Below are positions 20,161 through 28,562 of a stretch of DNA of 45,514 nt, in pieces. Below the pieces are notes generated by a model that worked only from the letters and a program-made list of their open reading frames with translations, had not been told where the DNA came from and ran no database searches. The stretch lies in IMG/VR virus record IMGVR_UViG_3300032829_000016, positions 1 to 45,514 of that record; one strand, 5' to 3'. This stretch comes from a virus. Position 1 is the stretch's first letter, and each line of letters begins with the position of its first letter. The translations under genes and the position numbers were made by a program.

Positions 20161-20197
20161 AGGCACCGCGGTTTACCTGGGAGCGCCCGCGGTGCCT
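20161..20197 (+). terminator. Stem-loop between terminase and portal genes
   Basis: AGGCACCGCGG (20161-20171) and CCGCGGTGCCT (20187-20197) form a perfect 11-bp GC-rich stem with a 15-base loop. It is followed by CTCCTG rather than a T-run, so it may be an imperfect terminator, an RNA-processing site or a barrier adjusting expression between packaging and head genes. The portal ribosome-binding site lies just after it. Confidence 0.55.
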
Positions 20198-20217
20198 CTC
20201 CTGCCGAAAGGGCCCAC

Positions 20218-21825
20218 ATGGTAAAAGGATTGATTCGTCAACTACGCGATAGTATAGGCGCGTGGTTTTCATTACCCGGAGATTTTTTAGGCGTCGGCCT
20301 GGGCATGCCACCCGCAGAAGCCGGCGTGATGGTTACGGAAATGACCGCCATGCAAGTGGGCGCGGTCGCCGCCTGCATTCGCATTATCAGCACTGCAGTA
20401 TCCACATTGCCCAACGGCGTGTACGAACGCCTGGACGATGGCGGCTTTAAGCTAAGCCCCGACCACTATTTATACGGCTTCCTAAATTCTCAGCCTTCCC
20501 CCGAATATACCGCCGTTGACTTCTACTGCGCGGCCCAGGTCCATCTTTTGCAAGCCGGCAACGCCTTCATTGAAATTTTGCGCGATGGCGGCGACCGCCC
20601 ACGCGAAATGCAATTACGCTCGCCCTTCCGCACCGTATGCAAGCGTAACATTGAAACCGGCGAGCTGGTTTACGAAACAACGGACACGCCCACCGGCCGG
20701 CTGCGCGAAATCGAAGCGCGCAATATGATTCACGTCAAGGGCCTGGGCGTGGACCCATACACGGGCCTGTCACCTATTAAGTTCTACGCGCGGGAAGTTA
20801 TCGGCACCGCGTTGGCGTCACAGGCGTACGGCGCGCGGTTCTTTAAGAACGATGCGCGGCCGGGCGGCTACCTGAAAACGGACAAGATCCTGAAGCAAGA
20901 GGACAAAGCTAAGGGCGTGCAAAGTTGGATAGCCGGGCACAGCGCGGGCAACTCGCATCAGGTTGCGCTACTGGACGGCGGCATGTCGTGGGAAAAAGTA
21001 GGCATCAACCCGGACGAAGCGCAATTTTTGGAAACGCAGAAAGCCGACGCGATCAAGATTGGTTATATCTTCGGCGTGCCCGCGTACATGCTGGGGGGCG
21101 AGCAAGAATCGCGCGCCACAATCGAACAGAAGGCGTTAGAGTTTCTAATCTGGACAATCAAGCCGTGGTTACGCCGGTGGGAACAGGCACTAAATTCTAA
21201 ACTCTTCCCCACCACCGGCCGCAATGCGAACAAATACTTTTGCAAGTTCGACACATCGGAGTACGAGCGTGCCGACTTTGCAACATTGCTAAAGGGTCTT
21301 CAGGTTGGACGGTATGCCGGACTAATGACAGCCAATGAAGGGCGAAAGGCGCTCGGTCTTAATCCGCTAACTTCGGCTAACTTCAATCCTGAAGACCCCG
21401 GCAATTTGGTGCTGCAGCCGGTCAACATGGCGATTGTCACCGAAGACGGCACGATTTCGCCGGCGTCGGGTAACGGTGCTGAAGGGCAGACGGAAGACCA
21501 AGGCAGCTCGGGCGAAGCCACGGACGGCGACGTTAGGGCGCTATTTCGGCAGCATTGGCCCGATTTCCAAGCGGCAATTATAGGGCTTAGAGAAGCGAAT
21601 AACCCGGATTTGGGCGCGTTTCAGATGCGTTTATGGCCGGTGCTTAATCTCGTAACGAATGGCGATGGGGCAGGGCAGGCAGAGGCTACGCGTCTTATAC
21701 GCGCAATGCACGCCAATTGGCCTAAGTGGGCTATGCGCGGATCCGCAGAAGAGACTTTTAGGAAGGCAATTCGGGCCATTGTGCGGGCCGCAAAAGCGCA
21801 CCGGAAAGGGGAACAATGCGAGTAG
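20218..21825 (+). CDS. Portal protein (HK97 type)
   Basis: This 535-aa protein is a typical HK97-family portal. TALASQAYGARFFKNDARPGGYL (in parts), the SWEKVGINPDEAQFLETQK segment and the helix IARVFGVP-like IGYIFGVPAYMLG are characteristic. It forms the dodecameric DNA entry vertex. ATG 20218 follows GAAAGGG; an in-frame ATG at 20068 lies within terL and is rejected. The C-terminal third (from about 400) is acidic and then helical. It overlaps the protease gene by 10 bases. Confidence 0.95.
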   Translation: MVKGLIRQLRDSIGAWFSLPGDFLGVGLGMPPAEAGVMVTEMTAMQVGAVAACIRIISTAVSTLPNGVYERLDDGGFKLSPDHYLYGFLNSQPSPEYTAVDFYCAAQVHLLQAGNAFIEILRDGGDRPREMQLRSPFRTVCKRNIETGELVYETTDTPTGRLREIEARNMIHVKGLGVDPYTGLSPIKFYAREVIGTALASQAYGARFFKNDARPGGYLKTDKILKQEDKAKGVQSWIAGHSAGNSHQVALLDGGMSWEKVGINPDEAQFLETQKADAIKIGYIFGVPAYMLGGEQESRATIEQKALEFLIWTIKPWLRRWEQALNSKLFPTTGRNANKYFCKFDTSEYERADFATLLKGLQVGRYAGLMTANEGRKALGLNPLTSANFNPEDPGNLVLQPVNMAIVTEDGTISPASGNGAEGQTEDQGSSGEATDGDVRALFRQHWPDFQAAIIGLREANNPDLGAFQMRLWPVLNLVTNGDGAGQAEATRLIRAMHANWPKWAMRGSAEETFRKAIRAIVRAAKAHRKGEQCE

Positions 21826-22523
21826 AACGTAGATTTATGAAAGGCGCAGAAGTTCGCGCCACCGAAGCGCCCGCAACAAAGGCACCGCAGATTGAAGGTT
21901 ATGCCGCGGTGTTTAACCAGTGGTTCACAATGTACGAAGATGACGATTTTGTTATTCGGGAAACCATCGCGCCGGGCGCATTTACCGAAGTGCTGGGCAG
22001 TTCGGATGTGCGGTGCCTGTTTAACCACCGGGCCGACCACGTTCTAGGGCGCACCACGAACGACACGCTGCAGCTCGCCCAGGATGACGCCGGCCTGAAA
22101 TACACCAACCTGATGGACCCCGACACGCACATTGGGCGCGACGTGTACCAGTTCGTAAAGCGCGGCGACGTGACCGGCTGCAGTTTCGCTTTTACCGTGG
22201 GCGACGATGAAGCGCACCAGACGTGGGCCGAAAGGGAAGACGAACAGGGCCGCACGATAATTGAACGCACCATTGTGAAGGTTTCGGGCTTGTATGACGT
22301 GGGCCCGGTCACTTACCCGGCTTACGAACAGACATCAGTAAGTGTGCACGAACTGGCACCCGCGGCAGAAAAGGCCGTGGCGCTGCGCTGTGCGGATTGG
22401 TCGGACGATTTGCCCGAGGAAATCAGGCAGCGGATCCTTGCAGGCAAAGAGAAAAAGCCAAAATTTGACGTGGAGTTAGCGCGGCGTCGCACGCGCAACA
22501 TCCAGATTGACGCGAGTTTGTAA
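21816..22523 (+). CDS. HK97-family prohead protease
   Basis: This 235-aa protein has the U35 protease pattern: IEGYAAVFN, catalytic H71 in LFNHRADHVLGR, and S123 in GCSFAF. It would cleave the capsid scaffold domain during maturation. The gene lies between portal and capsid, the canonical order, and starts within the end of the portal gene. The C-terminal tail (from about 190) is a charged helix that may be removed by self-cleavage. Confidence 0.95.
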   Translation: MRVERRFMKGAEVRATEAPATKAPQIEGYAAVFNQWFTMYEDDDFVIRETIAPGAFTEVLGSSDVRCLFNHRADHVLGRTTNDTLQLAQDDAGLKYTNLMDPDTHIGRDVYQFVKRGDVTGCSFAFTVGDDEAHQTWAEREDEQGRTIIERTIVKVSGLYDVGPVTYPAYEQTSVSVHELAPAAEKAVALRCADWSDDLPEEIRQRILAGKEKKPKFDVELARRRTRNIQIDASL

Positions 22524-22634
22524 CAAACCCGCGGGCACGCGGGGCAGTAAACCCGGAACACGCCGGGGCAGTAAGGGAGATGCTGTTAGCTGAAGCGTTG
22601 ACAAAGTAACTAAATTCAATTCCTAAGAGGGTTT
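22524..22634 (+). promoter_or_regulatory. Capsid gene leader with short direct repeats
   Basis: This 111-base gap has GGGGCAGTAA at 22541-22550 and 22565-22574 (24-bp period). TTGACA (22598-22603) lies 31 bases before the capsid ATG, but no good -10 follows. AAGAGG serves as ribosome-binding site. A capsid-specific promoter or an mRNA leader is plausible. Confidence 0.35.
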
Positions 22635-23852
22635 ATGCGCGAAAAAATTTTGCAATGGCGGCGTGAACGGGCGGCGCTTGCCGATCAAATGACTGCGTGT
22701 GTCGAAGACAACGCAAAGTGGCAAGAGCTGGACGTTAAACAGGAAGCCCTGCGGGTGAAGATTGAGGCCGCGGAACGCACCGAAAAGCTGCAGGACGAAC
22801 TTGCCAAAATCCACAACCCCGAGCGCCCGAACGTGGGCGACGTGGACGGGTCCGGCGCGCCGGTAGATTTCCGGTCAACCAAGCAGTACGAACAGCAGTT
22901 CTGGAAGCACGTCCGCTTCAATAACGTAGCACCGGAACAGCGCACTTACTCCCCGATGGGCGAAGGGTCCGGCGCTTCGGGCGCAACCTTTGTGCCTACG
23001 GGCTTTCAGAAAGAAATCGAGCTGAACATGGCGGCTATTGGTGGCATTCGCAAAGTGGCGCGCATTCTGCCGACAGCAACGGGTAATCCTCTTCCGTGGC
23101 CGACAGCCGATGACGTTTCCAACGAAGGCGAGTTCCTGGCAGAATCCGGCGCTATCTCGCAATTGAATCCGACCACCAGCAGCGTGACATTGAACGCCTA
23201 CTTGGCTTCGTCCAAGCAAGTTCTCGTCCCAATTGAATTGCTGCAGGATTCGGCATTCAACATTCAGTCATTCTTGGCTGAACTGTTCGGGCTTCGTTTG
23301 GAGCGCGCATGCAATCGGCAGTACACCCTTGGCACCGGCAGCCCGATTTCGGGTCTTATCGCGGCGCTTGTTACCGCGACCCGCGGTGTGACGGCGGTCG
23401 GTTCGTCCGGCAACACGGGCGGCAACGAAACGGGCGGCACCACGATTGGTACCGATGACTTTGACAACTTGATTGCCAAGGTTGACCCCGTATGGCGTCC
23501 GAACGGCCAATTCATGGCGAATCAGGCGACATGGGACAACATGCGCAAGGTGAAAGACAAGTACGGCCGGCCGATTTGGCAGACCGGATTGGCTGAAGGT
23601 TCGCCGGATCGAATTTGCGGTTATCCGTATGTGTACAACCAGATGATGGACTTGGTTGCCACATCGAAGAAAACCGTCATCTTCGGTGACTTCAGCAAGT
23701 ACGTTGTGCGCGATGTCCTGGGCTTCACGCTGGTTCGCTACAACGAACTGTACATGACCAACCACCAAGTGGGCTTTGAAGCCTACATGAGAACTGATGG
23801 CAAGCTGATTCAGCCGAACGCATTTTCGTATTTGGTGCAGGCGTCTAGCTAG
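22635..23852 (+). CDS. Major capsid protein (HK97 fold)
   Basis: This 405-aa protein begins with a coiled-coil scaffold (delta) domain (about residues 1-60: REKILQWRRERAALADQM and following). The HK97 capsid body follows, with FVPTGFQKEIE, PLPWPTADD, KQVLVPIELLQDSAF and a C-terminal DGKLIQPNAFSYLV. It assembles the icosahedral shell and is cut by the protease encoded upstream. ATG 22635 follows AAGAGG. A strong terminator follows the gene, as for a very highly expressed protein. Confidence 0.97.
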   Translation: MREKILQWRRERAALADQMTACVEDNAKWQELDVKQEALRVKIEAAERTEKLQDELAKIHNPERPNVGDVDGSGAPVDFRSTKQYEQQFWKHVRFNNVAPEQRTYSPMGEGSGASGATFVPTGFQKEIELNMAAIGGIRKVARILPTATGNPLPWPTADDVSNEGEFLAESGAISQLNPTTSSVTLNAYLASSKQVLVPIELLQDSAFNIQSFLAELFGLRLERACNRQYTLGTGSPISGLIAALVTATRGVTAVGSSGNTGGNETGGTTIGTDDFDNLIAKVDPVWRPNGQFMANQATWDNMRKVKDKYGRPIWQTGLAEGSPDRICGYPYVYNQMMDLVATSKKTVIFGDFSKYVVRDVLGFTLVRYNELYMTNHQVGFEAYMRTDGKLIQPNAFSYLVQASS

Positions 23853-23906
23853 TCAACGAAACCAAGCGCACACAGCTTTATAGCTGATTTGGTTAGTGCG
23901 CGGTGA

Positions 23907-23934
23907 GGGGCGGGAAAAACTGCCCGCCCCTTTT
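23907..23934 (+). terminator. Rho-independent terminator after the capsid gene
   Basis: GGGGCGGG (23907-23914) pairs perfectly with CCCGCCCC (23923-23930) around an A-rich 8-base loop and is followed by TTTT. It lies 55 bases past the capsid stop and just upstream of the connector gene, limiting read-through from the capsid transcript. Confidence 0.85.
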
Positions 23935-23955
23935 ACTAACTCCGAAGGTGAATAA

Positions 23956-24672
23956 ATGAGCCGATCAATTATAGAAACGTCGTTGCCCGAAAGCGAACTG
24001 GTGCAACCGTCTGATTTATACACCTTCCTGCACGGGTACCCAGGCACCGAAGATGATTTTCTTACTACCCTGATAGCCGCGGCGCGTAACGAGGTAGAGG
24101 GTAAATCCGGCTATTGTTTGGCCCCGCGCACGTTTACGCAATACGCCGATCATTTCCCGATGTTCGCCTATATGACTTCGGTGTGGGGTCCGTTAACAGG
24201 CGTCGTTATGCCCTGGGTGGGCGGCCCGATTAGTGCGCTGCCCGCGGGCTTCGAGCCAAAGCGTAACCCGTTTGAAATGCAGTTATGGCGCTCGCCGGTG
24301 CGATCTGTGGACCGCATCACGTATTGCGACCCGACCACAGGCGACCCGGTTACCTTGGCAGCCGATACGGATTACATCGCGGACGTATCGGCCATGCCGG
24401 CGCGTATTTGGCCCGCGCCCGGCAAGATTTGGCCGACTGCACAGCGCCGGCCGCAAAGCGTGGCTATTGACTTTACCGCGGGTTACTCCACGGATCCGAC
24501 CGATGTGGTAGATGGCAGGGTTATGGCCTATCCGCCAATCCTGAAATTGATAGTAATGCAGCTCGCGGCGTACTGGTACCTACACCGCGATATGGTGGGT
24601 ACGACGCCGGACGCCATCAACGACCTGATTCTGTCTAACAGACTTGCGGACTACAACCCGGACATTCGATGA
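23956..24672 (+). CDS. Head-tail connector (gp6-like)
   Basis: This 238-aa protein has an N-terminal helical segment DDFLTTLIAAARNEVEGKSGYCL, the usual start of gp6/gp15-type connector proteins, followed by beta-rich sequence with LWRSPVRSVDRITY. It would form a ring below the portal. ATG 23956 follows GAAGGTG. It ends in an ATGA overlap with the head-closure gene. Confidence 0.85.
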   Translation: MSRSIIETSLPESELVQPSDLYTFLHGYPGTEDDFLTTLIAAARNEVEGKSGYCLAPRTFTQYADHFPMFAYMTSVWGPLTGVVMPWVGGPISALPAGFEPKRNPFEMQLWRSPVRSVDRITYCDPTTGDPVTLAADTDYIADVSAMPARIWPAPGKIWPTAQRRPQSVAIDFTAGYSTDPTDVVDGRVMAYPPILKLIVMQLAAYWYLHRDMVGTTPDAINDLILSNRLADYNPDIR

Positions 24673-25079
24673 AAACGCCACGGATTAACAAACTGCGGTA
24701 TCTGGTGGACGTGCTAGCGGGCGACGCACAGACGGTAATTCTCGCGTCGGTGCCCGCGGGCATGGAAGATTTGACCACGTTCGGAAACAAACGCATGGAA
24801 CAGGCCCAGGCGGTTACCGACGTGACCACCCACGTTTTCACATTACGTTATACCGATTCGGTTGACTCTAGCTGCTATTTGCTGGTGAACAGTTCGGCGT
24901 TGTACGCGGTGGACTACATCACGGACCCCGGCGAGCCTTTCCGCGGGATGTTTTTGGAAGTGTACGCGCACGAAATCCAAGACGGGCGTGTGCATGCGGC
25001 CAATGATTTCTGCCTAGAAGACGGTACAGACATATTAGTGCTGGAAGATGGGCATAGTTTCCTGCTTACGGAGCGATGA
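24669..25079 (+). CDS. Head closure / head-tail adaptor protein
   Basis: This 136-aa protein is beta-rich with TTHVFTLRYTDSVDSSCYLLVN and a DYITDPGEPFRGMFLEVYAHE-like end (quoted in parts), the layout of SPP1 gp16-type closure proteins. Its position after the connector supports this. The C-terminus has an extra repeat-like tail (LEDGTDILVLEDGHSFLL). The next genes are an adhesin cassette rather than the expected tail terminator, which comes 9 kb later. Confidence 0.75.
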   Translation: MKTPRINKLRYLVDVLAGDAQTVILASVPAGMEDLTTFGNKRMEQAQAVTDVTTHVFTLRYTDSVDSSCYLLVNSSALYAVDYITDPGEPFRGMFLEVYAHEIQDGRVHAANDFCLEDGTDILVLEDGHSFLLTER

Positions 25080-25083
25080 ACAA

Positions 25084-25980
25084 ATGGCAAACACCAAGAT
25101 TTCTGCACTGCCGCTAGGTAATCCGGCGCAATCTACGGATGCGCTGCCCGTTGCGCGGGCTGGACAAAATTTCAAAGTAACTGCGTCCAGCATCGCGGCA
25201 TTAGCGCCGGTACAGTCTGTAGCCGGGCGCACTGGCGCTGTTGTTCTCTCCGAGTCCGACGTAGGCGGCCTTGTGGCGGATCTGGCGGCGAAAGCCAACG
25301 CGGCACAGCTCGCCACGGTCGCCACGTCGGGAGAGTACAGCGACCTAAAGGACAAGCCGATTATTCCCGCGGCGCAGGTTAACAGCGATTGGAACGCTAT
25401 CAGCGGCGTGGCGCAAATTATCAACAAGCCCACGATACCGGCCGCCCAGGTTAACAGCGATTGGAATGCGTCATCGGGCCCGGCGCAGATTCTTAATAAG
25501 CCCTTCATTCCCACGCTGCCAATTAGCGAAGCTAATGTAGCCAACCTAACCGGCGACTTAGCGGCGCGGTTGCTTATATCGGACTTCAACACGTATCAGG
25601 CGGCGATAGCCGCGGCCTTGGCGCTGAAATGCGACACTAGCCGGCTCGCCGCGGTTGCGTTTTCGGGCAGTTATTCGGACCTGTCAAACAAGCCCGTTCT
25701 GGCAACGGTTGCCACCACGGGCAGCTATACGGACCTGCTTAACAAGCCGACAATTCCCACGCTGCCCACGTTCGTGGATGACGAAACGCCAACCGGGGCA
25801 ATTAACGGGACGAACGCCGTATTTACTCTGGCGCACACGCCCACGGGCCTGCAGCTTTATAAGAATGGCGTTCGTCTACGCCCGAATCTGGATTACAGCG
25901 TGTCGGCCAATGCAATCACCTATGCGTCAAGTCAAATTCCATCGGGAGATGATACACATGCGTGCACGTACCGTTATTAA
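25084..25980 (+). CDS. Tail fibre-like repeat protein
   Basis: This 298-aa protein starts MANTKISALPLG with a VAGRTGAVVLSESDVG segment, both common in phage tail fibres. It then has repeated modules: AAQVNSDWNA followed by INKP/LNKP (two copies) and YSDL or YTDL followed by NKP (three copies). The C-terminus (TGLQLYKNGVRLRP) also resembles fibre tip segments. It has no signal peptide, unlike the three large proteins that follow. ATG 25084 has GGAG upstream. It overlaps the start of the next gene by 23 bases. Confidence 0.75.
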   Translation: MANTKISALPLGNPAQSTDALPVARAGQNFKVTASSIAALAPVQSVAGRTGAVVLSESDVGGLVADLAAKANAAQLATVATSGEYSDLKDKPIIPAAQVNSDWNAISGVAQIINKPTIPAAQVNSDWNASSGPAQILNKPFIPTLPISEANVANLTGDLAARLLISDFNTYQAAIAAALALKCDTSRLAAVAFSGSYSDLSNKPVLATVATTGSYTDLLNKPTIPTLPTFVDDETPTGAINGTNAVFTLAHTPTGLQLYKNGVRLRPNLDYSVSANAITYASSQIPSGDDTHACTYRY

Positions 25981-28561
25981 GTTAGCTGTTTACTGCCTGC
26001 TCGCCACACTAGCGTTTGGGCAGACTAAACCCGATTGGAACCAGATTAAGAATAAGCCGACGTTCCTACAATCGCCGCTTACGAGCAAGGGCGATATTTG
26101 GGTACATACGGCGACCGGTGACGCGCGGCTACAGATTGGCCCAGATGGGTATTGTTTAACGGCTGACAGCTCGCAGCTCACGGGTCTAAGTTGGATGCCC
26201 ACCTGTGGCGGCACGGGCGGCGGGTCCAATCTAAACTGGCGCGGGTCATGGCAATCAAGCACCACCTACGGACAAGGTGACATCGTTTTTTATCAAGGGT
26301 CCAGTTACATAGCGATACAGACATCTAATAACATTGTGCCCACCAATACTGCGTATTGGAATATGGTCGCCCAAGTGGGTGCTCAAGGCGCGAAGGGCGA
26401 CCCAGGCGCACAGGGTGCCCAGGGGCCGCAAGGTCCACAAGGTAACCAGGGGCCGCAAGGTCCACAGGGCGCGACAGGGCCGCAAGGTCTGAAAGGTGAT
26501 ACCGGCGCGCAGGGTCCGCAAGGTATCCAGGGCCCGCAGGGCGCAACGGGCGCAACGGGTGCCCAAGGTCCACAGGGCCCGCAAGGCCCACAAGGCCCGA
26601 GCGGCGGCACAACGAACTGGCGCGGTGCTTGGTCTAGTGGCGCGGCATATGTGGCCGCTACCTTTGATTCCGTCAATTACAACGGCGCGTCGTTTGTTGC
26701 TATTCAGAACAGCACGAACCAACCGCCGTGTTCGGCCAACCCGTGTAACTCACAGGCTAGCGTTAATACGGCGTATTGGCAGACGTTGGCCCTTGCTGGT
26801 GCAAAGGGCGATACAGGCGCAACCGGCGCGACCGGCCCGCAGGGTGCAACCGGTGCGACCGGCCCGCAAGGTCCGCAAGGCGCGACCGGCCCGCAAGGTC
26901 CACAGGGCCCGCAAGGTCCACAAGGCCCCGCGGGTACAGCCACCGCGGCCGGCACGCAATACGACATCCAGGTGGCAGGCACGGGAAGCCCGGCGCAATT
27001 AGACGCTGACACCGGTATGCTAACGCACAATAAAACGACGCACACCACCACATTGCAAAACGTGAATGTGGCCGGCACTTGGAATGTAACCAGTTCCAAC
27101 CCAACGCAGTGGTCGGGTAAGAAGTGGGTGGGCACTACTGTTACGGTTCCCACCGGTATGGATTTCTCGCTGGGGCTCGGATCCGATAGCGCGCTGAAGT
27201 GTCAATTAGCGTCGGGTGCAAGTTGCATACCTAACGCGCCAGTTACGTCGGTGGCTGCACGTACGGGCGATGTAGTGTTGACGAAGGCAGACGTGGGCCT
27301 AAGCGCAGTTACGAACGATGCACAGCTAAAAGCATCGCAACTTTCCACAGACGGTGCATTTACCGACAATTCGGACGCGGAAGTACCGAGTCAAAAAGCG
27401 GTGAAGACGTATGTGGCCGCAAACGGCGGCAGCATACCCGGCTGGACGGTTAGCGGTAGCGGCAGCAGTCAAGTGGTAACCGCGCCGGGGACGTTGGCAG
27501 CCCAGCAAGTACAGCCCGGCTCGCCCAGCGCGGCGGCCAAAGCGGCTTTACCAGCCGGAACGCACGGTTTTAGTTGCGACGCAACGGCTAACGCTGGGGT
27601 GCCTGCGTCCGGGGTTGATTACGTCCGTTGTGATTCGACGTTGGGGTTAGTGCAGTCAGTAAATGGCGGCCCGGAATCACAGATAGGAAGCGGCTCGGGT
27701 AGCGGCAGCGGCCCTATTGCGTTGTTGGTAGACGGTACGTCAATTGACCGGGGTTATAACTCGGGTGACCCCTGGGGCCCGACGAACACGGCGGGTTCGG
27801 GCGCGCCAAACGACTGCGCCGGTGGGGCGAGTTACAACCCGCAAACGACCACCGGTCTAATGGGAACCACCACCTGGACGGCTAAGGCGCTTCAGTTACC
27901 AGCACTAAAGGGAAATGTTACATACGTGCAGAATTTCGCACATGATGGCGGTTGGGTGTCCGATGCCCAGGGTCACTACGATTCGAGTTATAAGACTATC
28001 TGTCAACACGCGGGTAGCACATACCAAAAGGTAATTTACGCCCTGGACAGCGGCGGCAATGACTTGTATGGATGGCAGGAAAGCCTAACGTGCAACGCCA
28101 ATAACAACGGGGAACAAACCGCGGCCGCAACATTTACGCAGTTAGATAACCTGTGGAAAGAGGCTAGAACGGACGGTTGTAAAGTGGCGGCGTTCACGCT
28201 AGCACCACGCACCGATATTTCGGCCGCGGCGGAAGTGCAGCGGCAGTTACTTAATCAGTCCATCCGTACGTCGCTTGATTATGACTATCTAGTAGACGTA
28301 GACCGCATTCTAACTGATGCGTCGTGGTCAACTTCGGACGGCGTTCACTGGACAAGTGCGGCGCATACCGTGGCCGCCCGGCAACTTAATTCTGCGATCA
28401 CTTCGGGCGGAAATCTCGGACCTGTAACAAACACGATACTACCGTTGACACCTGCAGACAACCGAGTATGTCAGTCCGGGTCTATGTGGTTTGACTCTAA
28501 CTACATCTATGTGTGCACAATAAGCGGAACAGTTAAGCGCGCCGCGCTGGGGGGTTTCTAA
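25958..28561 (+). CDS. Secreted-type collagen-like, CBM-like, SGNH hydrolase protein
   Basis: This 867-aa mosaic protein begins with a Sec-like signal peptide ([16 protein letters not shown], residues 7-22). [10 protein letters not shown] fibre-type motif follows, then two carbohydrate-binding-like modules (NWRGSW...YIAIQ...AYW and NWRGAW...FVAIQ...AYW), each followed by a collagen-like Gly-X-Y tract (75 and 45 residues). Next come a [10 protein letters not shown] fibre motif and a C-terminal SGNH hydrolase. The hydrolase shows DGTS (nucleophile S595), GGND (N701) and DGVH (D794, H797). It probably deacetylates or esterolyses a surface glycan during adsorption. The signal peptide is unexpected for a virion protein. 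ATG 25958 is chosen because upstream codons only shadow the previous gene. Confidence 0.8.
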   Translation: MRARTVIKLAVYCLLATLAFGQTKPDWNQIKNKPTFLQSPLTSKGDIWVHTATGDARLQIGPDGYCLTADSSQLTGLSWMPTCGGTGGGSNLNWRGSWQSSTTYGQGDIVFYQGSSYIAIQTSNNIVPTNTAYWNMVAQVGAQGAKGDPGAQGAQGPQGPQGNQGPQGPQGATGPQGLKGDTGAQGPQGIQGPQGATGATGAQGPQGPQGPQGPSGGTTNWRGAWSSGAAYVAATFDSVNYNGASFVAIQNSTNQPPCSANPCNSQASVNTAYWQTLALAGAKGDTGATGATGPQGATGATGPQGPQGATGPQGPQGPQGPQGPAGTATAAGTQYDIQVAGTGSPAQLDADTGMLTHNKTTHTTTLQNVNVAGTWNVTSSNPTQWSGKKWVGTTVTVPTGMDFSLGLGSDSALKCQLASGASCIPNAPVTSVAARTGDVVLTKADVGLSAVTNDAQLKASQLSTDGAFTDNSDAEVPSQKAVKTYVAANGGSIPGWTVSGSGSSQVVTAPGTLAAQQVQPGSPSAAAKAALPAGTHGFSCDATANAGVPASGVDYVRCDSTLGLVQSVNGGPESQIGSGSGSGSGPIALLVDGTSIDRGYNSGDPWGPTNTAGSGAPNDCAGGASYNPQTTTGLMGTTTWTAKALQLPALKGNVTYVQNFAHDGGWVSDAQGHYDSSYKTICQHAGSTYQKVIYALDSGGNDLYGWQESLTCNANNNGEQTAAATFTQLDNLWKEARTDGCKVAAFTLAPRTDISAAAEVQRQLLNQSIRTSLDYDYLVDVDRILTDASWSTSDGVHWTSAAHTVAARQLNSAITSGGNLGPVTNTILPLTPADNRVCQSGSMWFDSNYIYVCTISGTVKRAALGGF
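26378..26602 (+). repeat. Collagen-like coding repeat, tract 1
   Basis: Twenty-five consecutive Gly-X-Y triplets (mostly GPQ, GAQ, GAT) are encoded by near-identical 9-bp units. The protein would trimerise as a collagen-like stalk. The repetitive DNA explains several long open frames on other strands here, which are not genes. Confidence 0.9.
26798..26932 (+). repeat. Collagen-like coding repeat, tract 2
   Basis: Fifteen Gly-X-Y triplets (GAT, GPQ) form a second collagen-like stalk after the second carbohydrate-binding-like module. Near-identity to tract 1 makes it prone to recombination or length variation. Confidence 0.9.
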
Positions 28562-28562
28562 G

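Noticed and set aside
26255-27104. Several long open frames opposite or out of frame with the collagen-like gene
   Set aside because: They arise from the repetitive Gly-X-Y codons; their proteins are low-complexity shadows.
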